From the NCBI GenBank assembly GCA_030539815.1, contig JAUNXM010000059.1, positions 1 to 5,000 on the forward strand: 5,000 nt of DNA, in the 5' to 3' direction. The DNA comes from Methanobacterium sp. Lineage in GTDB: Archaea > Methanobacteriota > Methanobacteria > Methanobacteriales > Methanobacteriaceae. Below are positions 1 through 5,000 of this stretch, piece by piece (the stretch's first letter is position 1; the number at the start of each line of letters is the position of its first letter). Under the pieces are notes generated by a model, which saw only the letters and a list, made by a program, of their open reading frames with translations, had not been told where the DNA came from and did not search any database. Position numbers and translations under genes: made by a program.

Positions 1-65
1 ATTTTTCTGACAATTTACTCATTTTTTATTATTTTCTAAATAAAATAACCTTTTTTTTGGTCTTC

Positions 66-79
66 AAAAAACTGGTTTT
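66..79. repeat. 14-nt near-palindromic repeat, copy 1
   Basis: The sequence AAAAAACTGGTTTT occurs here and again, identically, at 148-161. Its core AAAAC-TG-GTTTT is an inverted repeat with 5-bp arms around two bases, the shape expected of a small dimeric DNA-binding protein's site. The function is inferred from shape and repetition only. Confidence 0.5.
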
Positions 80-147
80 ATTCCTAAATCAATCTTTTTT
101 TTATCTATCTTTCTCTCTCTCTATTTTTCTCTCAATTATTGTATTAG

Positions 148-161
148 AAAAAACTGGTTTT
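148..161. repeat. 14-nt near-palindromic repeat, copy 2
   Basis: Perfect second copy of the 14-mer at 66-79, starting 82 nt downstream of it, with the same AAAAC-TG-GTTTT dyad. A 14-base identity is more than expected by chance in a 100-base stretch, though low-complexity A and T flanks weaken the argument. Possible operator pair for a gene to the left or for the small ORF at 221. Confidence 0.5.
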
Positions 162-220
162 GTCGATAAAAACAGAATCGTGACTAAAGAGGGGAAATAA
201 AATATAAAAAGGAGGAATAA

Positions 221-250
221 ATGGATCTAAAGAAATCCACTCGAGATTAA
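221..250 (+). CDS. 9-codon ORF behind a strong ribosome binding site (doubtful)
   Basis: ATG at 221 opens a nine-residue reading frame (MDLKKSTRD) ending at TAA 248-250. It stands out only because an extended Shine-Dalgarno, AAAAAGGAGGAAT (206-218, core GGAGG 211-215), lies five bases before the ATG, the best ribosome binding site in the window. After the stop, TGGAT (262-266) and TTCTTT (271-276) can pair with AAAGAAATCCA (229-239), with a four-base bulge, followed by more T, so a short terminator-like fold is possible. The peptide is not enriched in Thr, Met or Ile, so a classical attenuation peptide for the convergent homoserine dehydrogenase is unlikely. It could be a leader peptide, a fragment of a decayed gene, or chance. 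Confidence 0.22.
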   Translation: MDLKKSTRD

Positions 251-254
251 CTCT

Positions 255-261
255 AAAAAAA
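255..261 (-). terminator. Possible oligo-T terminator of the homoserine dehydrogenase gene
   Basis: On the minus strand this is a run of seven T, 25 to 31 bases after the homoserine dehydrogenase stop codon. Archaeal RNA polymerase terminates at oligo-T tracts without needing a hairpin, so this is the nearest good candidate. Assignment is by position and composition only. Confidence 0.4.
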
Positions 262-285
262 TGGATTAATTTCTTTTTTAATGGT

Positions 286-1569
<1,284 letters not shown>

Positions 1570-1750
1570 CCTAAAATACTTCCTTATCTTTTTTTTAAAG
1601 ATTTTATTAAATTTTTTAATTATTCAACCTAATAATCCCTTTAGATATTTCATTAAATCCATCATTCAAATTTTCATCTATTAAATACATAAATTACTTA
1701 ATCTGAATTCATAATCTTTGCTTAGGATCTATAAATCCTTATTTTAAATC
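1570..1750 (-). promoter_or_regulatory. AT-rich spacer carrying the homoserine dehydrogenase promoter
   Basis: This 181-bp spacer between two minus-strand genes is very AT-rich. Read on the minus strand, TATA-like sequence lies at about 1600-1620 (TTTAATAAAA and neighbouring A/T runs), placing a start site roughly at 1575-1595. The ribosome binding site AAGGAAG is at 1579-1585. Several alternative A/T stretches make the exact box uncertain. The distal part (about 1700-1750) must also hold the 3' end of the upstream nucleotidyltransferase transcript, but I see no clear T run there on the minus strand, so read-through into the homoserine dehydrogenase gene is possible. Confidence 0.4.
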
Positions 1751-2779
1751 TTAATTTAACCTATTCAAGTGCTTTAATTTAATATATTCGCCCAATGATT
1801 CCCTGGTAGTCCCTACAATTAGGCGATAATGAGTTTTTTTACCAATGACTTTTTCCAGTTTTCCCCGGGCCACTATACGTTCACCTTCCCGGGCCTGGCC
1901 CGAATAGGTGTGGGTGTAGGATGCCACTTCCTTGAGGTTGACCTCGGGACCATCCAGTATTTTCACGTCTTCCACCTGGTAAACTGCAGGGTTGTCAAAG
2001 GCAGCTAAAGCATCAGAAACTGTGGCTTCGATTTCAATGGTACCACAGGGTTCATAAGTCTCATCACCGAATTTCCCGGTGATTTCGTCCCATTCCCTGG
2101 TGGCCAGGATATCAAAGAGCGTTCCATCCACCACTCCCCGGTTATTCTTACGATCCTCATACCAGCGGAACTCATCATAACTCAGAGTAGAATCTTTAAT
2201 CCGCTTGGCATAGAGTTTAGCCCAGTAACCATCTTCAATAGCTTTTAGTGGGCTATTTGGATCATTCTTCATGATCTCGAAGGTTTTCATAGCTTTTCTA
2301 TGGTTTTTAAGGCCGTAAACCACGAAGTCAATATCTGAAACCAGGGGGTCGTATAAGTTGGGTAATATTGATCCAGAAATGCCAAGATGGTTCAAACTGA
2401 TACCGGCTTCTTCCTGGAATGTTTCTGCAACTTTAATCACCTTTAACAGGAGATCATTGGGTGAATTGCTTTCAATTATCTCCTTAAGGCGATTAACTGG
2501 GCTCAGTATCTTTTCCACCCTACTGGTGGGGGCACCCATCATTTTAACCCTGGTAACTCCGCAGTCAAAAAGATAATCAGGATAATGCTCCTCTAAAAAA
2601 TTGTAAGCCTCTTGGGAATCTACCTTAGTGTACCTGGAGCCATTAAGGGATCTTTCCCCTTCTGGGTCAGGTATGTAACGCAGAAATGATTGTATTCTGT
2701 CATCAGGGTGCAGGTAGGTGGTGGTGGCCAAGAAAAGATCATCCTTGGTATAGATAAAGTCTCGGACTCGGGCTCGCAT
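1751..2779 (-). CDS. Predicted archaeal nucleotidyltransferase (Pol beta-like fold), substrate unknown
   Basis: This 342-residue protein contains the nucleotidyltransferase signature: GISGSIL (133-139) is followed by SDIDFVVYG (148-156), giving the Gly-Ser of the helix-turn and the Asp149-x-Asp151 metal pair. FDIL (222-225) offers Asp223 as a candidate third acidic residue. The N-terminal 110 or so residues (starting [20 protein letters not shown]) and a C-terminal segment from about 235 onward flank the catalytic core. The C-terminal part ends in alternating beta-like stretches ([20 protein letters not shown]) and could be a small beta-barrel, which is inference. It resembles a family of archaeal proteins annotated only as predicted nucleotidyltransferase or DNA polymerase beta domain; I know no experimental substrate. 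No signal peptide or membrane segment is seen. The ATG at 2777-2779 has no Shine-Dalgarno before it, but a TATA-like element sits about 27 bases upstream, fitting a leaderless transcript. It is divergent from the PPC-domain gene across 32 bp. Confidence 0.85.
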   Translation of the reverse strand: MRARVRDFIYTKDDLFLATTTYLHPDDRIQSFLRYIPDPEGERSLNGSRYTKVDSQEAYNFLEEHYPDYLFDCGVTRVKMMGAPTSRVEKILSPVNRLKEIIESNSPNDLLLKVIKVAETFQEEAGISLNHLGISGSILPNLYDPLVSDIDFVVYGLKNHRKAMKTFEIMKNDPNSPLKAIEDGYWAKLYAKRIKDSTLSYDEFRWYEDRKNNRGVVDGTLFDILATREWDEITGKFGDETYEPCGTIEIEATVSDALAAFDNPAVYQVEDVKILDGPEVNLKEVASYTHTYSGQAREGERIVARGKLEKVIGKKTHYRLIVGTTRESLGEYIKLKHLNRLN

Positions 2780-2811
2780 GAATTAATTTAGTGCCGGGCA
2801 CATTATTAAAT
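2780..2811. promoter_or_regulatory. Compact divergent promoter with central dyad
   Basis: Only 32 bp separate the ATG of the minus-strand nucleotidyltransferase gene from the ATG of the plus-strand PPC gene. Plus-strand TTAATTTA (2783-2790) is centred about 25 bases before the ATG at 2812. Minus-strand TTTAATAA (plus 2803-2810) is centred about 27 bases before the ATG at 2779. Both spacings put transcription initiation at or next to the start codon, and neither gene has a Shine-Dalgarno, so both are probably leaderless. Between the boxes lies the inverted repeat GTGCC-G-GGCAC (2791-2801), GC-rich in an AT-rich setting and centred within a base of the midpoint between the two start codons. It may be a shared operator. 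Confidence 0.6.
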
Positions 2812-3195
2812 ATGATAGTAAAAAGATTGCACCCTGGCCAGGACCTCAAGGGATCACTTCTCCAGTTGAGGGATAGTGAAGGTTTAAGATCCGGCGTGGT
2901 TCTGTCTATGGTGGGTAGTTTAGATGGGGCAGTTCTCAGAATGGCTGATGGCAATAAAAAAGCCATTAAGGGACCACTTGAAATAGTTTCCGCCACAGGG
3001 ACCATAGCTGTCAATGGTGTTCACCTGCATCTGGCAGTGGCCGATAGTCAGGGCACAGTAACCGGGGGACACCTCCTGGGGGGCTGTCCAGTGCATACCA
3101 CAGCAGAGATATGCATAGCATGTTTAGATATGGTTTTTAAACGAGTATATGATTCTGCAACAGGTTATCGTGAACTGGAAATTTTCCCCCTGTAG
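2812..3195 (+). CDS. PPC/DUF296 domain protein, possible DNA-binding protein
   Basis: The 127-residue protein is a single PPC (DUF296) domain, matching the usual length of free-standing prokaryotic members. Family hallmarks are LHPGQDLKGSL (6-16), SGVVLSMVGSLDGAVLRM (27-44), GPLEIVSATGTI (54-65), VHLHLAVADSQGTVTGGHL (70-88) and GGCPVHTTAEI (90-100). His71, His73 and His87 are the family's conserved histidines, thought to bind a metal in some members. In plants the domain is joined to AT-hook DNA-binding motifs; stand-alone microbial versions form trimers and their role is poorly defined, so DNA binding is only a family-level label. No AT-hook is present. The ATG at 2812 is preferred over the in-frame GTG at 2791 because the family starts directly with the motif IVKRLHPG, because a TATA element lies 25 bases before 2812, and because the GTG lies inside the promoter dyad. 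It could regulate itself and the divergent nucleotidyltransferase gene, which is speculation. Confidence 0.9.
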   Translation: MIVKRLHPGQDLKGSLLQLRDSEGLRSGVVLSMVGSLDGAVLRMADGNKKAIKGPLEIVSATGTIAVNGVHLHLAVADSQGTVTGGHLLGGCPVHTTAEICIACLDMVFKRVYDSATGYRELEIFPL

Positions 3196-3497
3196 AAAAA
3201 AGTATTTCCTCAGTATAAAATGGATTACATCTTTTTACAGAGATTACCGGATTGAGCGGGAAGATGATTCCACAGTAGAATATGGGAGTTAGAATTCTTT
3301 AGGTGCACATACTCATAAATGATCAGGACCTATATAATTATAACAACTCAAGATAGTTATTTCCACCTTGTGGTATGTATTTCCACCTTGAGATAGGTAC
3401 TCCAATAAAAAATATTAACTCTACAACTAAGTGTACTCAACTGGTACCTAAATATCAACCAGGGGATCTATTACCCAAAAAATACGGACCGGATTTT
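3196..3497 (+). promoter_or_regulatory. Intergenic region and probable promoter/leader of the DUF366 gene
   Basis: About 300 bases lie between the PPC gene and the preferred DUF366 start. TATATAAT at 3331-3338 is the best TATA element in the window and would place a transcription start near 3360. The following bases contain two copies of a 13-mer (3358-3370 and 3378-3390). A second A/T-rich stretch (AATAAAAAATATTA, about 3405-3418) could be an alternative promoter with a start near 3440. A weak T run at 3232-3236 is the only terminator candidate for the PPC gene. With the start near 3360 the DUF366 leader would be about 135 nt, long for an archaeal gene, leaving room for leader-based control. 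The alternative is that the reading frame starts at ATG 3375, which overlaps the repeat zone. Confidence 0.5.
3358..3390 (+). repeat. Tandem 13-nt repeat, 20-nt period, next to the DUF366 TATA box
   Basis: TATTTCCACCTTG occurs at 3358-3370 and again, without mismatch, at 3378-3390, offset by 20 bases, close to two helical turns. A related flanking pair, AGATAG, is found at 3351-3356 and 3391-3396, offset by 40 bases, which hints at a degenerate larger tandem array. The first copy begins 20 bases after the TATA element, so it overlaps the expected transcription start. That location suits an operator that blocks initiation, or an RNA element at the 5' end of the leader. Two copies are too few for CRISPR. 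Confidence 0.65.
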
Positions 3498-4073
3498 ATG
3501 ATGAAACAGAAAACACTCCAACCAGGCATGCTCTATGATGGAAGTCAGATAAAGCCTATGTGGGCATTCCAGGAGTTGGGAATAAAGGGTTCTAGTATCG
3601 TAACCTGGATCGGGCCCATGGACATTCATGCAGATGAATTAATTGATTACGAGGATGTGGGGCTGGAGATACGTTCGGCAGAGATGGTACATTTCATAAT
3701 CGAACACTTCGATGTGCAACCTGCCGATATTAGACTCTGCTACCACCGTCAGAGAATCCTGGTGATGATGGTCAAGGATCTCCTGGAGCTAATGGGTATT
3801 AAATGCCGCCGCAAGGGTGATGACCTCTACGTAGGTCAGGGAAAGCTCAGTGTGTCCATTGCATCCTGTTCAGTGAGCAGTATGAAGATCCACTTCGCTA
3901 TGAACCTCACCTCAAGGGGAACACCTGTGGATTTGGAAACTTCTGGTTTAACCGAGTGCACACCCGGTTTGGCACGTGAAGAAATACCTGCTCTGGCAGA
4001 AAAGATATGCACACTGTATGTTGGTGAGATGTCCGATATTGAGCAAGATATTGCTAAAACAAGGGTGTTTTAA
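3498..4073 (+). CDS. DUF366 family protein, candidate 7-deazaguanine pathway partner
   Basis: From the ATG at 3498 the product has 191 residues, matching the roughly 190-residue length I recall for archaeal DUF366 proteins. Recognisable conserved stretches are LYDGSQI (12-18), [14 protein letters not shown] (22-35), [11 protein letters not shown] (62-72), YHRQRILV (82-89), RRKGDDLYV (104-112) and GKLSVSIAS (115-123). No signal peptide or membrane segment is seen, and the protein should be cytosolic. I know no biochemical function for the family. The gene lies 179 bp before queD on the same strand, followed by queE, so a link with preQ0/archaeosine synthesis or salvage is a reasonable inference. 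An in-frame ATG at 3375 would add 41 residues that do not look like the family and whose coding region overlaps the 13-nt repeat and probable start site, so I prefer 3498 (or the adjacent ATG at 3501). The Shine-Dalgarno is weak at best (GGA at 3491). Confidence 0.85.
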   Translation: MMKQKTLQPGMLYDGSQIKPMWAFQELGIKGSSIVTWIGPMDIHADELIDYEDVGLEIRSAEMVHFIIEHFDVQPADIRLCYHRQRILVMMVKDLLELMGIKCRRKGDDLYVGQGKLSVSIASCSVSSMKIHFAMNLTSRGTPVDLETSGLTECTPGLAREEIPALAEKICTLYVGEMSDIEQDIAKTRVF

Positions 4074-4252
4074 GGGAATCACTAACAACGTCAAATATTA
4101 ACTTGAGTCAATTAATTATTTCAAAATCATAATTTCATATTTAATATTACACTCAATAACTGAATTGAAAATCAGAAGAAACTAGGATTAATTCTATTTG
4201 AAGGTTTTAAATTATAAAATTATTAATTAAAAGTTTATTAGAAGGTTATAAA
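4074..4252 (+). promoter_or_regulatory. AT-rich spacer with the queD promoter and ribosome binding site
   Basis: This 179-bp, strongly AT-rich spacer has TTATAAAA at 4212-4219, a good archaeal TATA element that would start transcription near 4240. GAAGGT (4241-4246) lies six bases before the queD ATG and can serve as ribosome binding site. The leader would then be short, about 12 nt. This suggests that queD and queE can be transcribed separately from DUF366. I see no strong oligo-T terminator after DUF366, so some read-through is possible. Confidence 0.5.
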
Positions 4253-4729
4253 ATGAAAATTGTCATCAATGGTATACACGCTAACTTAAGATTCGCATCA
4301 GCCCACATGATCCCATGCCACCAGTTCTGTGGGGGGATACACGGACACTCCTACCATGTGGATGTCACTGTGGAAGGAGAACGCTGCGGTGATTTCGGGT
4401 TTGTGGCTGACTTTAAAACAGTCAAGGGCCTGGTAAGGAAAATGTGCAAAGAACTGGATCACAAACTTCTCATACCTGAAAAAAGTAAAGAACTAGTTTT
4501 TAAAACTAAAGACCCGGTGGAGTTCTCCATAGGGGCCAAAGAATACAAAATCCCCCGGGAAGACTGTTGTCTCCTGCCCTTGCCCTCCACCTCTGCCGAG
4601 GAACTGGCCGAGTACCTGGCTGGTAAATTATTCCAAGCCCTCCTAAAGGAGGGGGATATTGAGAGTGTTTCAGTATGTGTAAATGAAGGAATAGGGCAGG
4701 GTGCTTACTTCACAAAAACAGCAGATTAA
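4253..4729 (+). CDS. queD: 6-carboxytetrahydropterin synthase QueD (PTPS family)
   Basis: Converts 7,8-dihydroneopterin triphosphate to 6-carboxy-5,6,7,8-tetrahydropterin, the step before QueE in preQ0 synthesis, which in Euryarchaeota feeds archaeosine at tRNA position 15. The 158-residue protein has the zinc ligands of the 6-pyruvoyltetrahydropterin synthase fold: His18 (FASAHM) and His30 and His32 ([12 protein letters not shown]). Cys26, three residues before HGH, has the spacing of the catalytic Cys of QueD. VADFKTVK (51-58), LDHKLL (68-73, catalytic Asp69-His70), [12 protein letters not shown] (111-122) and [11 protein letters not shown] (143-153) complete the signature. The Cys rather than Glu in the C-x3-HGH motif, and the adjacent queE, argue against a folate-type PTPS-III. 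It is longer than bacterial QueD (about 120 residues) because of an insertion at about 76-108, as seen in archaeal homologues. The start is supported by GAAGGT at 4241-4246. The stop is 14 bases before the proposed queE start, so the two are probably cotranscribed. Confidence 0.94.
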   Translation: MKIVINGIHANLRFASAHMIPCHQFCGGIHGHSYHVDVTVEGERCGDFGFVADFKTVKGLVRKMCKELDHKLLIPEKSKELVFKTKDPVEFSIGAKEYKIPREDCCLLPLPSTSAEELAEYLAGKLFQALLKEGDIESVSVCVNEGIGQGAYFTKTAD

Positions 4730-4731
4730 AT

Positions 4732-4737
4732 GGGGGT
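4732..4737 (+). promoter_or_regulatory. Probable ribosome binding site of queE
   Basis: GGGGGT lies just after the queD stop codon and six bases before the proposed ATC start at 4744. It approximates the archaeal Shine-Dalgarno GGAGGT with one mismatch. Its spacing is the main sequence argument for initiation at 4744 rather than at the out-of-frame ATG at 4730, which overlaps it. Confidence 0.5.
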
Positions 4738-4743
4738 TCAAAA

Positions 4744-5000
4744 ATCAAAACCAGAATATCAGAAATTTTCTCCAGCATACAGGGTGAGGGAAAACTCATT
4801 GGCCGCAGACAAATCTTTGTACGGTTCACCGGATGCAACCTGAATTGCAACTACTGTGACACTCCCCTAAGTCGTGACCCTGATTATGGTGAAGAACTGG
4901 ACATAGACACCTTACACCAAAAAATTCAGGAACTCTTAACCCCTGATTTTCATTCAATTTCTTTCACTGGGGGAGAACCATTACTGCACGCTGATTTTAT
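4744..5000 (+). CDS. queE: 7-carboxy-7-deazaguanine synthase QueE, partial, with an apparent ATC start
   Basis: Radical SAM enzyme that rearranges 6-carboxytetrahydropterin to 7-carboxy-7-deazaguanine, directly after QueD. Only the N-terminal 85 or so codons are present; the gene runs off the right edge. The frame shows [19 protein letters not shown], typical of QueE, then [14 protein letters not shown] with the C-x3-C-x2-C cluster motif (Cys codons at 4834, 4846, 4855) instead of the commoner C-x3-C-x2-C spacing variants with longer loops, and later FTGGEPLL, the GGEP SAM-binding motif. The frame is open from the stop at 4684-4686, yet it contains no ATG, GTG or TTG before the cluster motif. 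ATC at 4744-4746 stands where family members would have their initiating ATG (I/M-K-T-R-I-S-E), with GGGGGT (4732-4737) six bases before it as ribosome binding site. Either ATC is used, or a base is wrong or changed. The identity as QueE is secure; the start is not. Confidence 0.92.
   Translation, partial: MKTRISEIFSSIQGEGKLIGRRQIFVRFTGCNLNCNYCDTPLSRDPDYGEELDIDTLHQKIQELLTPDFHSISFTGGEPLLHADF

Larger units (their letters stand above)
1..220. other. AT-rich intergenic region with T-tracts, dyads and a CT tract
   Basis: No convincing gene lies here on either strand. The plus strand is rich in T and pyrimidine: runs of T at about 51-58 and 95-102, and a (CT)5 stretch at 113-122 followed by more pyrimidines to about 134. 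The T runs would suit archaeal oligo-T termination of a plus-strand gene ending left of the window, but that gene is not visible. Two identical near-palindromic 14-mers (66-79 and 148-161) flank the CT tract. A small hairpin can form from GTCGAT (162-167) with ATC and GAC (177-184, two-base bulge) around an A-rich loop. Two purine-rich Shine-Dalgarno-like strings follow (186-195 and 208-215), the second serving the small ORF at 221. The region may be the control region of a gene beyond the left edge, or decayed sequence. Confidence 0.5.

Noticed and set aside
2358..2576. Plus-strand reading frame inside the nucleotidyltransferase gene
   Set aside because: Antisense shadow of a gene with a recognisable catalytic motif; no ribosome binding site or family resemblance.
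2791..2811. GTG at 2791 as start of the PPC protein
   Set aside because: It adds seven residues not expected in the family, has no Shine-Dalgarno, and lies within the GTGCCGGGCAC dyad and next to the TATA element serving ATG 2812.
2739..3014. Minus-strand reading frame across the divergent promoter and PPC gene
   Set aside because: It overlaps the start of the nucleotidyltransferase gene and lies antisense to the PPC domain; composition is that of a shadow frame.
3351..3396. Short direct repeats as a CRISPR array
   Set aside because: Only two 13-nt copies with a 7-base spacer; CRISPR repeats are longer and spacers are roughly 30 to 40 nt.
4091..4156. Weak inverted repeat TTGAGT / ACTCAA with AATATT motifs before queD
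   Set aside because: A six-base stem with a loop of over 40 bases in AT-rich DNA is expected by chance and has no supporting context.
4730..4843. ATG at 4730 as the start of the gene after queD
   Set aside because: It is out of frame with the radical SAM motifs and stops at TGA 4841-4843 after 37 codons; only a base error or a frameshift could connect it to queE.

Overview
The window looks like chromosomal DNA of a methanogenic archaeon of the Methanobacteriales, most likely Methanobacterium or a close relative. Evidence for this is AT-rich intergenic DNA with archaeal TATA (box A) elements, apparently leaderless genes, oligo-T tracts where terminators are expected, and gene families typical of Euryarchaeota (DUF366, a QueD/QueE pair, an archaeal predicted nucleotidyltransferase). 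The genus is inferred from overall protein style, not from a search.

Layout. Positions 1-285 hold no ordinary gene, but are structured: two identical 14-nt near-palindromic elements, a pyrimidine/CT tract between them, and a 9-codon ORF behind a very strong Shine-Dalgarno. On the minus strand follow homoserine dehydrogenase (286-1569) and, 181 bp upstream of it, a predicted nucleotidyltransferase of unknown substrate (1751-2779). A 32-bp gap separates the latter from a divergently transcribed PPC/DUF296 gene (2812-3195). That gap packs two oppositely oriented TATA-like elements around a central dyad, so both genes are probably leaderless and share a bidirectional promoter.

The right half is on the plus strand and looks like a 7-deazaguanine (preQ0/archaeosine) locus: a DUF366 gene (about 3498-4073), queD (4253-4729) and the first part of queE (about 4744 to beyond 5000). 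QueD makes 6-carboxytetrahydropterin, QueE contracts it to 7-carboxy-7-deazaguanine, and the remaining steps (QueC, archaeal TGT, archaeosine synthase) would be encoded elsewhere or beyond the right edge. DUF366 has no assigned function that I know of; its position makes it a candidate for a role in this pathway.

Main points for a second look: queE has no ATG, GTG or TTG start in frame before its iron-sulfur motif and seems to begin at ATC; the symmetric divergent promoter at 2780-2811; a tandem 13-nt repeat with 20-nt period just downstream of the DUF366 TATA box; the DUF366-queD-queE association; and the tiny ORF and dyads near the left edge. I saw no rRNA, tRNA, CRISPR array, transposase or phage gene.
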